Origin: Odontesthes bonariensis
Lineage: Eukaryota > Chordata > Actinopteri > Atheriniformes > Atherinopsidae
Direction: 5' to 3'
NCBI RefSeq assembly: GCF_027942865.1
Contig: NC_134517.1
Location: 20,032,009-20,096,008 of the forward strand
DNA: 64,000 nucleotides
Under the pieces are notes generated by a model. It ran no database searches. It worked only from the letters and a program-made list of their open reading frames with translations, and was not told where the DNA came from. The position numbers and the translations under genes were made by a program. This document shows positions 1 to 38,506 of this stretch, piece by piece (the first letter of the stretch is position 1; every line of letters begins with the position of its first letter).

Positions 1-3000
1 TGATGCGTAGTTTGGTGAGGTTATGGGGCAAATACGCAAAAACACTTTGTGGAATCTTTGAAATGTAGTTGTAGGATATATCTAAAACTGTCAAATTAGT
101 AAGGTTAGTGAAAAGTCTCTCATATGAGCCATCCCTTTCTTTCCAAAGAGTTCCAAGGACGTTGTGTGTGAACTGAAGTTCTGCCAATGAGTTGCTCTGC
201 ATCTGTTTTGTTGTTAAGGTGGAAATGGAGTTATAACTCATATTCAGCACTCTCAGAACAGGCAGGTTTTTTATGAAATCTAAATTATGTGTTATCCCAT
301 ATGCTTTAAAGTAGTGCGCATTGTGACTGAGGTCGAGCACTTGTAAATTCTGCAGTTCTTTGAAGGCGTTGTCATAGGCCAGATCAATCTTGTTGAACGA
401 CAGGTCCAGGTATGTCAGATTAGGCAGCACGGAGAACTCTGTGCCATTAAGTGCTGCTGAAAATCCATTCCCCGAGAGGTTGAGACATGCGATATCGCCA
501 TAGCCCTCAAACTGCTTCGGAGAAATAAAAAACAGGTTATTTGAGCTGAGGACAACAACTCTTCCGGAGTCAAAGCAGTCCTGCTTTACAAGGATACGGG
601 ATTTCTCATAAGCAATGTCGTCTGGATGGGGTTTTATGAACGGTGAAATAGAAAGGTCAGATATTTTATTTGATATTCCCCTTCTTAGAACTGGGGGGGT
701 TGTCCCTGGAATGGGATACAGCCTGTTTTCTTCAAGATATATCATTTTCAAGTGGCGGAATTTTCTGAATGCATTGACATCAGTATGAATGATAAAATTA
801 GTCCCCAAATTCAACACTGAAAGATTTTTGAGCTCATACAGGGGTTCGAGCGTGTTCGGCCCAATATTCTGGAAGACCAAACCCTCTATGTTCAAAGTTC
901 GTAATGATATGAGATTTGAAAACTCTTTTGAAAGATTTACTGTTGTAGGATAAAGCTTTAGAGCAAAGTTGAAAGCCAAATGTATCTCCTCAAGCCTGGG
1001 AAGGTATCGTAGAAATGTGGCCTCCTCAGTAATCGCTTTTAGTAAGAAGTTAAATGACAGGTACAGCCTTTTAAGCTTGTTCAGACTTTTAAACCAAGAT
1101 GGATTCAGGTAATGCAGTGAGTTTCCGCCCAGGTTCAGTGACTCAAGCTGTGTTAGATTCTGAAATGCATCATCGTCAATACCAAGAGAAGTGTTGACGC
1201 AAGCAACACAAGGATATGGAGCATTTTGACATCTTTGACAGTTCCCTTGTAGTCTAAGGACTTTTAAGTTATGCAGCCCATGGAAATACTCTTTATGCAT
1301 GTACTGTATTTTGTTAGAGGCAACATTCAACATTGTTAATGATTTGGGTAATCCTTTGGGAACATTGCTTAAGTTGTTAAACGACAAGTCCAGAGCTTGA
1401 AGTTTGGTCAGGGCAGCAAAACTGTTGTCCATAATTTTGACACGCTCCCCACACGGGTTCCACGTGTAGCAGTTTTTTGATAAGTAGAGTTCTGTCAAGT
1501 TTGTTAAGTAAGCAAAGCTGTTGTTATCCAGGAAAATAATCTTGTTATTCTTTAGGTCAAGGACTCCCACACTGACGGGAAGATGATCTGGAATTCCTTT
1601 CAGACAATTACCGGCCAGTCTCAGCTTGTGCAGTTTTGTTAGGTTTTTAAAAACATTTGCAGCAATGATCACTTTGTTGTTCTTGTTTGCCCAGCTGAGA
1701 TTGAGCTGAGTCAGGTTCAGCAGTTTGGAAAAGGGCTGGACGGTAATGTTCTTTATGAAATTTTCTGATAAGTCAAGATCAGTGGCATTACTAGTTATAC
1801 CATAAGGTACTTTATGCAGATGACGTCCTTTACAATTAAATTGGACCCCAGAAGCATTGATGGCTGTGACATCACAGGGGAACTGTGGTAACATCCAGGA
1901 AGGTTTGCCTGCAGCAGGTGTGATCTCATGATGGCAGCACAGACAGAGAAGCAGGAGGTGAATCCAACACGTGATGTTCTGTAGGCAAATGATTAAATCA
2001 GTCAGATTCTGTAACTTGGACATGTAATTGTTTTCTGCATGAGTTATATCCAAATCACAACTTTTTATAAATGTGTTTTAATGCTAGTCTAATACCCATA
2101 TACCTTGAGCTCAGTTTTGCTTTCTAAGCCAATTTCTCTGGTTCATAATAGACATTAAGAGTTCATCTCTTAGTCTCCTTTCAAAATGTAATAATGCACA
2201 AAAGTAACACTACCTACTGCCTTTGTTTGCAGAGAAAGTTTTAGTATTAAAGTAAATATAAAGTTTATCTGAAGTTAATATGAGGCCTCAGCCAACTGAT
2301 TTGAAAAATAAGGAATAGAGGAATGATCACATCGAGCAAACACAGTTTTTCAACAGCAGATACTCATCATTATGCCAGCGATGATTATCATCGTGTCAGA
2401 TTTATCATTAATGTTGAGGTCATTTGTAATAATTTTGCAATTTAGGTAACTGAAGTATGGTCAATTTGCATCCCTTTGTGGTCATTTTGAATGTCTTGGT
2501 GGGGATTTTTCGTTTCTGGTACTTTTACATTTATTTAAGAACCTTTAATCCCTCTGAAATGATAAAATATGCTACTCTTTATTGCCCTTTGCATGCATTT
2601 AGTAATTATTTGTCTCTTTGTGATTATTAACACTGCGTTGTGGTTTTTTGATTAACTTTTCAATTGTTAAGTTAGAACCAAAATGGTCTGGGCTGCTCTG
2701 ACCCCACGGACCCCTGGGCCTAGGTCTGGCTGGCTCATTCAGTATTACCGTCATGCAAAAAAGAGGCAACTTTTTACTCAACCAAAACCTGTGTATGCGT
2801 ATATAGCTTTTATTAATATTCAGACTTAAAAGACATAAAAAAAAGTCTGAAAACCTACGCATTGTTTTCGAACAATCTCCCAAAATCCGAGGATTTTGAA
2901 CAGATTTTGAACAGAACATTTAGATTTTATTGTTAATAACTGACTGTGACCTAATCTTTATTGGCAAGAAAAACATTAATGTGTCTTCAAATGATGAAGA

Positions 3001-3738
3001 TAGATCAAAGCCGCAGGTCTGGAAGCGCAATACACATCTAATGCATCTGGCCTTACTTACAGCTAAGGGTAGACTTCGATACTTAACCCGTCTTTCAATT
3101 GTTAGACATTGCTGCACAATATGGCAAGTAATCTAAAATGAGTAAAACAACACTCCAACTGGCATAACTGGTCTTCTTTGATTTTGTCTAACTGTGAGCT
3201 TTGTTAGCGTTAATCCTTTGGAGCAAGACTGTATAACATGTGATGATGTAACAGTCAAAAACTGTTCATGCTAAAAGTTACTGCAAAAACACCCACAGGT
3301 AGAAAAGCCAGAAAGTCCATGAACTGACGCAGTTATGTCAAATGCACTGCGATTTTTAATCTAAACCATGATAATATTCGTTTAAAAAAATGTGTGGCTG
3401 CATACTTTGCCATCCCTTGAAATCCAACTGTTGTTGTTGTTCTATGACAATGGAAAGTAAACTGGCAGAATAAAAACAACCTGATTACTCAGTTTTGGTA
3501 TATTTTATTTACTGTTTAATATGTTTTCAATAAGCCAAAGTAACTTCCAACAAATAACATAAAAAGAAACAGTTTTTTTAGTCAAAATATATGTACAGTG
3601 TCTTATTAAGTTGTATAAACGTTTAGCACAAAATCAGAAGAAACAAAGTTATATATATACCAAAAACCTGCAATATGAAATCCCTGATTATCATTTTAGT
3701 CTGACACACAAAATAATAAAAATAAGTGAACTCACCAT
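1..3738 (-). CDS. tlr8: Toll-like receptor 8, 5' part of gene (N-terminal ~660 residues; 3' end outside window)
   Basis: Endosomal receptor for single-stranded RNA that signals through MyD88. Coding exons are 3736-3738 (only the ATG) and 1-1978, phase 0; the reading frame is open to the window edge. The donor after ATG is gtgagt and the acceptor is ttgcctacag just before 1978. The resulting N-terminus is Met-Asn-Ile-Thr followed by a hydrophobic signal peptide rich in Leu and Cys. The ectodomain is a run of leucine-rich repeats, with the TLR7/8/9 cysteine cluster CQRCQNAPYPCVAC encoded near 1204-1245. TLR8 rather than TLR7 is chosen because of the stretches ACLNLSGN, GTEFSVLPNLTYLDLSFNKID and YGITHNLDFI, which follow the mammalian TLR8 pattern, and because the neighbouring gene is clearly TLR7. 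The transmembrane segment and TIR domain lie beyond the window. An in-frame ATG at 2021-2023 lies in the proposed intron and could serve as an alternative start. Confidence 0.9.
1979..3735 (-). other. TLR8 intron 1
   Basis: About 1.76 kb between the one-codon exon and the large TLR8 exon. It has a gtgagt donor and a pyrimidine-containing acceptor. The short open frames inside it (around 2599-3136) show no family resemblance. It contains an AATAAA on the minus strand at 3504-3509, the nearest canonical poly(A) signal downstream of the TLR7 stop. Confidence 0.75.
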
Positions 3739-4259
3739 TGTACATAGGCTGTACTAATCCCTCGTAATCTCTGAATAATAACTTTTAAACCAGTTGACTT
3801 CAGCACTTTGGAACAGTTCAGATCGGGAAAAATATATTCTCGTAAAAAAAATGCACTTTTGTTGTATCCCCAGGACACCGTGAGTCAAAGCAAGCCTACT
3901 TTATGCCCTTGTTCTTTAAACAAGTACCCACATGGCCAAAGCCGCACATTAAAGTGGCACACTGGTTCACACAAGAAGATCTGTTGGAGAGAAGTAGCAA
4001 GTGAATTGCAGAAGTACACGTTTCAGTTCCTTGTTTTCGAAAAAATGTTGTTTCACAGCCATCTCGTATTGAAATGACATCAAAATCCTATAAAAGGTTG
4101 GGAAGGAGTGCAAATTAGTAGAAATTAATACATTTAAAATTAGCAAAAACTTCCTCTTACATTTGAATAACACACTAGTTCCATGTTACAATGCCTATAC
4201 AGAAGTACATTCAGAGGAACAATGAAGGGGGAAGTGTGTATTTCAGTGTATTGTTCTTT
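3739..4259. other. TLR7-TLR8 intergenic region, very short
   Basis: Only about 520 bases separate the TLR7 stop codon from the TLR8 initiator codon. The TLR7 3' UTR and the TLR8 5' UTR/promoter must share this space. On the minus strand there is no AATAAA or ATTAAA here; the nearest variant is CATAAA at 3899-3904. Confidence 0.7.
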
Positions 4260-7200
4260 TTACAGTGTCTCTTTGAAGAGATTGTTGTATTGTTTGTGGC
4301 TCTCAGTAGCTAATACACTCTTCAGGCTGAACCAGAAGTATGGCTGTACCTGAGGGTTTGTTGACCACTCTAGTACAGACCTCTTATACAGTCTCTTCCG
4401 TAACCGTAGATACTTTGAATTGCAAGGCACCTTCTCCAAGAAAATCAGCACTATTACATCGTCTTTTTCATCCATCAGTCTTTGGTTGGCCATGTAGAAG
4501 GCTGTCCTGAAATTCCCCCCTTTGATGTACTTTTTAGTGAGTATAAACACAGTCCTCTTGCTCTTGTGGATGCTCTGGGAGAGGTTGTCAATCAGGGGAC
4601 AACCAGGAACCCAGTCTCGTTCTTCCAGACACAGCGTCAGGCGGCGGTCTCCGCGCTCCTCCAGGTGAACGCACATCTCCTTCATCACCCACTCCGACAC
4701 TGCGGGATCCTCTTTGTCGTAGATCACAAATGCATCGTAGACAGCACTCTGGGAGTACAGGCGGCCATAGCCTTTCAGCTTCGCCCAGCAGAAGTGGTAG
4801 ATGTACCACACGTCCCACAGGAAGAGATGGCTGGAGATGGACAGGGCGAGGAAGCTGAGGACAAGGGAAGTCATGAGGGTGTAGAGGATGATGGACAGGA
4901 AGGGATGCTGGCAGGCCAACAAGTCCACTGAGACCACAGGATGTCCTCTTTGTGCACCTGGAGCGGCACAGGTAACATCTGTGCCCAGCTGAGGGATGGT
5001 CACCGTTGTCTTGTTGAGCCACGTGACAAACCAAGTGGCATTGCAGGTGCACAGAAAATTGTTTTTGTGGAGGAGCAACATGTTCATCTTTTCGATGACA
5101 TCATCTGGAAAGCTGGATTTTTCAATGTACTGTATGTGGTTAAAACTAAGATCCAGATATCTTAAGCTGAAGGCATCCTTGAGTAGATTTGCTGTGAGTT
5201 TTTGGATTTGGTTTTTATGCAATATAAGTTTTACAAGTGATGTTGTACAGGTTGACAGCATGCGTGGAACAGTAGTTAGGTGATTTCCACTGAGATCCAA
5301 GACACTCAAATTATGTAGAAGTTGTAATTTCCCCCAGTCGAAAGACTTCAGTTTGTTGTTTTTGATGTAGAGCTCAGATAGCTTGTCTGGCAGACCACTG
5401 AAGACATCTGGTAGAATAACATTAAGGTTGTTGTGGGAGATATCGAGGACAGTCAGATTGATCAATTTCTTGAAATAGTTGACATATCTAGTATCCCCAT
5501 CTCGCCACAACATATCTAAGCGGTTATCTCTGAATTCTAACCTTTCAAGGGATTCGCTTTCCAGCTCTGTGTTGGTGGAAGTAGAAATTTTGTTGTGGTT
5601 CATGAGTAGTACCTTGAGCTTCTTTAAATTCTTAGTAAAATTAAGCAAGTGAGTCAAGCCCTCTGACTCAAAATAATGGTTGTTATTACTTATATCCAAG
5701 ATGACCAGATTTTGCAGCTCTTTAAAAGCGGTTGCGTAGAGCAAGTCCAGACGATTCCACGAGAAGTCCAGATACTGTAACTCTCTCAGATTGGTAAATT
5801 CAGAACCATTCAGGCTTTGGCTCATTGCGTTTCCGGACAGATTGAGGCATCTCAGCTCTTTCAGATTTAAAAATCGCGAATGCAAGAAGAATATGTTGTT
5901 TCGGCTAACATCTAAGGTTTTACCAAACTTACTGCATTCCTTGTTGACAAAGGATGTAATTATTCCAAGTTCCTTATCTTTGTATTTGCAGCTACGTGCA
6001 TATTCATCATATCGAAAGTAATGAATCTCTCTCACGTCCTTATTTCGGTACTGATCGGTAGCTGACATGGGAGACCAGAGTGAGGGTTCGGCTCCAGTGA
6101 AACCGACAGTATCTTGGCCATCCGAAGGAGAAGATATTTTGTTGTCAGACAGACTGATTATTTTAAAATTTTTCAACTCCATCAGGATGCTAAGATTTGC
6201 CATTTTTATGAAGTTTGTTCCGAGATCTATGACCTCCAGGTTTGGTAGAAGTTTTAAAGGATCAATGCTCTCTCTCTTTAGCTGCTGAAACACATAACCC
6301 TTCAGCCTGAGAATTCTGAGTGACTTGAGATAGGAGAAACTGCAGCTCAGACTCAGTGTCTGAGGATACCTCTGAAGCTCGTAGTTAAATGACAGGTCGA
6401 GCTCCTCTAGTTTGCCCAGGAACAGAGGGAAGGAAGTGAATCCTATCTCTCTTGCTAAAAAGTTTGATGAGAGATCAAGCACTCTGAGCTCTTTTGTGCT
6501 GACAAACCATTCAGATGGCACACTTGTCAGGGAGTTACTGTGCATACGTAACGTCTTTAGTTTAGTCAACATTTTAAACGCTGTCTTGCTGATATCAAGT
6601 GGGGCATTATTTGGGCATGGGCTACACGGGAAAGGGGCATTGTAACATCGAGGACAGTTTCCACTAATGTCAAGAATTTCGAGGTTTGTTAAGTTTTTGA
6701 AATCCTCATCCGTGACCTTTTGAATGTTGTTGTTGTAGAGGTACAGCTCTTTTAAACTTGTGGGTAACCGATGTGGAATAAAGGACAAGTTGTTAGACTT
6801 AAGAGACAATAATGTCAAATTGTTAACCTGTAAAAATGCGCCGTCATCTATGTAATAGGAGACATTACAGGGGTTACGATAGTAGCAGTTTTGACCGAGG
6901 TAAAGCACTTGAATGTTTCTGATCTCAGAGAGGTTTGCTTTCGAAAGATAATAAATATGATTAACTTCCAAACTCAGCAGGATCAGATTCGAAGGCAAGC
7001 CTTTAGGTATACTGTAGAGCTGATTTCCATCCAGATACAGTGCTCGCAGATTCCTCAGTGTAGTAAAAGTATTTTCCTCGATCATAACACTCTTTGTGCA
7101 CATGTTGTCCTTGGGGCCAATTTTGATTGGCACACAGTTGCACCTCATGTCGATCTCAGTCAGGTTCTCCAGATCACGGAAGGACGTTGAGTTTAATTTT

Positions 7201-7682
7201 GGAATGTGGTTGATGGTGAGAGTCAGATTGGTTGTGTCTCTCGGGATGCCACGGGGAATTTCCTTGAGGCGTCTCTCGGTACAGTCCACTGTCACCTCAC
7301 TCCCGTTGTTGACCTCGCTGACGTCGCATGGCAGGGTTTTTGGGTACGAAATTCCAGTTGATGTCATAATGAAACAAGGCCACAGGCCGAGCAGCACCAT
7401 ACACATCTGTACAAAGACATAGTCACCTTATGAGAAATGAGTGAAAAGCTAATGTATATGGCAAATAGAGCCATCAAAATCAATGTTTTGAGCAAGTTAA
7501 GTAAAGAATCTTCCACTTCATGGTTTAACAACAACATGGCACAGGCTAACATCTCATTTTCAACATCTGCTTGTAGTATACAGCCCTTCTGACCAAATCA
7601 CCCCTCATTTAACTGCATAAGAATCATAATATTACGGATTATATGGACAAATATAGCTTACACTCACCAAGTGGTAAGACAT
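4260..7682 (-). CDS. tlr7: Toll-like receptor 7, complete
   Basis: Endosomal single-stranded RNA receptor, MyD88-dependent. The main exon 4260-7406 encodes 1048 residues. It begins directly after an acceptor (tctttgtacag), so a small upstream coding exon is likely. The best candidate is 7668-7682, encoding MSYHL, with donor gtgagtg and phase 0, giving 1053 residues. The residue numbers that follow count from the ATG at 7406. There is a signal peptide (1-20), then LRRs, the cysteine cluster CPRCYNAPFPCSPC, and a Z-loop-like insert containing HYFRYDEYARSC that matches mammalian TLR7. The transmembrane helix is at ~836-860. The TIR domain at ~887-1045 contains YDAFVIYD, the BB-loop EERDWVPG and the C-terminal FW box (PYFW). 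The protein ends KETL, against KETV in human. Length and motifs are those of a full, intact TLR7. It lies in tandem with TLR8, same strand, TLR7 upstream. Confidence 0.96.
7407..7667 (-). other. TLR7 intron separating start-codon exon from main exon (proposed)
   Basis: A 261-base intron with donor gtgagtg (7661-7667) and acceptor tacag (7407-7411), joined in phase 0. The same arrangement, a tiny start-codon exon before one giant exon, is seen in TLR8 here and is known for mammalian TLR7 and TLR8. Use of the ATG at 7406 without this exon is the alternative. Confidence 0.6.
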
Positions 7683-8114
7683 TATTTTTCTGAGAATGTG
7701 AAGAGGTCCCGCTTTGAGATCTGTCATCAAGCAGAGTAGAGTAATGAAAGAGTCGTAGCACTCACAATCAATTCTAAGGAGATGGTATGAAAGTAACAGG
7801 TGTCTGTGTTAACCCAGTGTTTGTATAATTTTAGCTGGCATCGCTTCCTTAATTGTTACAAACCACACGCATACAAGACTTTTGATACATCTGTAATGCT
7901 TGACAGAGTGCTGTTTGTTTTATAGACACATGCTCCATGCTGAGATCATCGAGACAGTAATTCAGTTATCATAGAGTTTAGTGCTTCTAAACTCCTGGAT
8001 TTGAGGATCTTGCTCTGTTTGGATAGTATAATAGCACAAATTTAGGACTTGTGGGTTATCAACTGCCTCCCATCAGTGCCAAGACTGGTTTCATTTCTGT
8101 TTAAACTACAGGGG

Positions 8115-8125
8115 GAAAGTGAAAC
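8115..8125 (+). promoter_or_regulatory. ISRE/IRF-like element upstream of TLR7
   Basis: GAAAGTGAAAC fits the interferon-stimulated response element core (GAAANNGAAAC). It lies about 430 bases upstream of the proposed TLR7 start codon. Function is inferred from position and motif only. Confidence 0.4.
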
Positions 8126-9345
8126 CTATGTGCAGGGTTTAGTTTTGCAGACTTGCATGGTTAACCAAGCAAACATTTTTTTCTGTAATATCTATGGTGC
8201 ATGGAGGATGAATACAACTCTGGTCATCCACTTTTCCTTCCAAGTTGTCCTTCTTCTTTGACATTTCCGAAAATGACAAGCACAACTTAATTTGCAGACA
8301 TTCATAGTTCCCTAAGGATACTCCCGAACACCCACCCTCAACTGTACGCACCCACTTTCACATTTCTTTCAATCATGATCCCCACATCCATCGTTACATC
8401 ATTCTTTTCCATCCGAGAACATACTAGGATAATTAGGAAACAAATAAATACAATACATTTTCATTTGCAATGAAGTTACCTACATATGTTGTCTCCCCGG
8501 TGAAGAGATAAGCATAAAGTCTGGATGAAAACGCTTGGTGAGACTTACTTGCTTTAACGTTTTTTACTGTTTCATCTGAAACAGATGCTGGGAGGGACCC
8601 ACATCTGGAAAAATCCAGCCAACAAGATTTTGAGATTATTTTCAAGAACAATTATGTTAACTACAAAGCTACTTTTTTGTTGTTGTTGTCATTCTTGGGC
8701 TACATACTGGTATGTAAAGGATTTATAGAACATGACAGATCATATAGATACACTCACATCTTTTGTGGGAGTCATGTTACGGTTTTTCTCAATCGTTTAC
8801 ACACACTATCACCAAAAACAGACAACAACAAAAGAAGATACAAAAAACAACTATTAATAGTATTCTCCATTTTTGACAGAGGGCTCTGATTTGTTGAGCT
8901 CAATTCTAAACAAAAAAATTGCATTATATTTCAATGCCTACACCAAATGTTCATTTAGGATTAAATATTTTTTTTCTTCTGTTTCTTATTTCTTTATGGG
9001 ACTGAGCCATTAGCGAGACTCAGCAACACTCATTACAGGCTGTTACGCATTTATTTTACATCAATCTTCATGGTGTGTCAGATTTTATGTGTTTATGTGT
9101 TTTTGAGAGATTTTGTGTCGTGTCTGACGGCAAAGTATAGGATTTTCTGCATGATTGTGTGTTTAACCAGAGAATTAGGTTTTGGGAGATGTAAGTTAAA
9201 ATCTGACATAAGACTTGTAAGTTTTGGAGTTGAGTGAGGATTTGTTATGGAGTTGTGTTTAGAGTTTGGGGGAAATAGAGCCACAATTTCAGTTCATGTT
9301 TTTGCATCCTCAATATCCGAGTTTAATCCAGCATCCCTATTCTAC

Positions 9346-9413
9346 AGTCTGCACTTTGAATTGCCTTGTGTACGAATTGTGCTCTACAAATAAAAAAGCA
9401 AGGCTGCTCAATT
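9346..9413 (+). repeat. 3' tail fragment of an L2-like LINE
   Basis: Contains gcactttgaattgccttg, then gaattgtgctctacaaataaa, the same 3' tail pattern as the longer copy at 10415-10850. Diverged and short. Confidence 0.6.
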
Positions 9414-10414
9414 TCTCCATTGATAAAATAATTTCACAACTCTACAACATAAAAATTAATAAAAAAACATGTAGAATATAGCATATGCTTTTTTGTCTAC
9501 AGTAGTAGATGAACCCTCATCTTACTTTGAAGCTCCCAGCTCCCAGAAGTGACGTCGACGCAGCTTTAGCAGCAGAAAAGCCATCAGGCTTGTGTTGATA
9601 ATAATAAACTCCTGGACTATTTTCAAATTTCCAAATGCATCGTTTTGTGAGTACAGACCATATTTGTACTGCTGTAGAAGTTTGGTGTCATGGCGTGTGA
9701 TTTTAGTGTGGTAATTTTGGAGATACTGCCAGGATCCATTAACCCTTTATACGAAGCTATTCGGGATAACTCAGTAACTCAGCTGATGTTCAGCCAATAT
9801 CGAAAAAACTGCGGGTGGGCTACTTGGCTGGATATCACGGTTCAAATGACCCCAGGTTGAATCTACTCCGGAGTATCGCTTTAAGCCAGTTTTCAGAAAT
9901 CCAGCTTTGAGAAGTTTGATTTGGTACAATTTCAGTTGAGAAAACACATGTTTATATATTTTAAAAATCTGGTTTTGGTTGGAATTACACGATAATTTGT
10001 TTTTCAGAAGAGTCATGCACACATACTCTTTGTGCTCTCAGTAGTGTGTTTGCCCTCACATTTTTTAAGTATATAGAAACAACTAGAGGGGATGTTTTAG
10101 TGTTGGAGTATCAGACATTACAACGACAAAACAACGTAATGCCAAAGCAACAGCTGGTGGGCTTTTAATCATATCACACATCGTACAAGAAAGCAACGGT
10201 ACTGTGCCTGAGACACCAGTTGCGAACAGAAGGTAAATTATGAATAAGTAAGACTAATTATTATTAGATTGGAAAAGGAGACTCTTCTAAGAAGTGTCTG
10301 TAGAGCTGTATTGCAGCACTTCATCATTGTCAATATCCTGATCTCCCACACTGGGAGACTGGCAGCCATGTGCCAATGGAAACACAAGAGAGTACACAGA
10401 ATGAAATGCTATCT

Positions 10415-10850
10415 GTCCATCATAGACTTTAAAGTTCTGATGGTCTAGGACCAAAATACATCAGTGACCTTCTGACCCAGTATGAACCTTCTACCCCTCA
10501 GGTCATCTGGATTCGGCCTTTTATCAGAACCAGACATGGAGAAGCTTTCAATCAGCTTCTATGCTCCACATGTCTGGAACAAACTCCCAGAAAGCCTCAG
10601 ATCAGCTGAAACACTCAGTGTATTTAAGTCCAGGTTGAAGACACACCTATTTTCAGCTGCATTTGAATAAAGCGCCAAATCTGAAGCTTGAGTTTCAAAA
10701 CTTAATCATATTTTAACTACTGATTTTATCTTTCTTTTTTGTTTAAGATTTAAATCGTGCTTTTTATTTCTACTGTTTTAATGTCTCTGTAAAGCACTTT
10801 GAATCGCCTTGTTGTTGAATTGTGCTATACAAATAAACGTGCCTTGCACA
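10415..10850 (+). mobile_element. L2-like LINE, degraded 3' end
   Basis: Encodes a remnant of the reverse-transcriptase C-terminal tail. It includes GLGPKYISDLL-type sequence at 10440-10480 and SFYAPHVWNKLPESLRSAET, then FKSRLKTHLFSAAFE before a stop at 10668-10670. It is followed by the typical 3' end with cactttgaatcgccttg and gtgctatacaaataaa. An internal deletion and frameshift break the protein. Truncated at the 5' end, as is usual for LINE copies. Confidence 0.8.
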
Positions 10851-11920
10851 AAGTGCACCCAAGCAAGTAGGCCAAATCAGGGAAAGTTGAAGTTGTTCAA
10901 TATGTCAAACTTACAACATTTTCATTAGCTTGTTCTACTCATACTAAACAGAAAATATTAATATAAGTAACATTATATCTGCTAAATATCTGCATATGAG
11001 CAATGGCATGGTTAGTATACTGTAGCGTTATGCTAATGTTAGCACTTCGCTCAAAGCCCTGTGCTTAAATCCTTGCATAGCTGCTAGAATGACTTGTTTT
11101 TCTCATATGCATGATTCAACATGTTTTTTTTACTGCTTTTTTGCACGGTACATTGCAAATGCTGTTCAACTTGACAAGTGAGACAGACCATCATCATCAC
11201 TAATGCAAAAAGCAGCACCACTCTGACTCGAATGAGTCCTGACATCATGAAACATTTATGTTTAAACATAAAAAAAACGTATCCAGGAAGAGGAACTTTC
11301 ATGGAGAATTTATGGAAGTGGCTGTTAATTTCCAAGTGCCATTCAAATTGAAATGTATTGTATGAGAGATCTGTAATGAGAAGAACTACAAGTGGAGTGA
11401 AACATAAACTGACAAAGTCATGGGAGAAGATTTTTCAAAAGTTTTAATTTCTTTAATGATGCTGACAAAAATAACAGTAAAGTACTCAGTGTTTGTGTGC
11501 AAAGTATTCATTAAATTAAGTGAATCAGCAAATGAAAATGTTTTATGTGTTACTTTCTTTTTATAACGTCTAGTCCTGTGCAATGATTTGTCTTGAGCTT
11601 TAAATAGTTTATGCATTTCTCTAACATATATATTTTTACAATTTATGAACAAAGTACTCATAAGATTATAATAATTTACATGTTGAACTCCTAATATAAC
11701 TAGTAAATCATTAAAATAATCATTATAATCCTTAGATAATATACTTGTGAGGAGAGTCCTATGTTTTTAATAGAAGCCTTAATGTAATCTATTTCAAACT
11801 TGAATTCATATAATATTATATTTTCTTTACATAATAAAATATTGTATACACAAGGCAATTTTTTTTCACAGCAGTTCACATTGGTTGTTAAACCCATGTC
11901 TCTTATATATGGCTTTAAAA

Positions 11921-38506
<26,586 letters not shown>

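Larger units (their letters stand above)
7683..11920. other. Intergenic region TLR7 to FRMPD4, no gene seen
   Basis: It holds the TLR7 5' flank, L2 LINE fragments and, at its right end, the FRMPD4 3' UTR. In human this interval contains PRPS2; no reading frame resembling phosphoribosyl pyrophosphate synthetase was seen on either strand. ATTAAA signals on the minus strand at 11443-11448 and 11452-11457 are possible FRMPD4 poly(A) signals. Confidence 0.6.

Noticed and set aside
4482..4931. 149-codon plus-strand open frame over TLR7
   Set aside because: Antisense shadow of the TIR and transmembrane coding region; no family resemblance.
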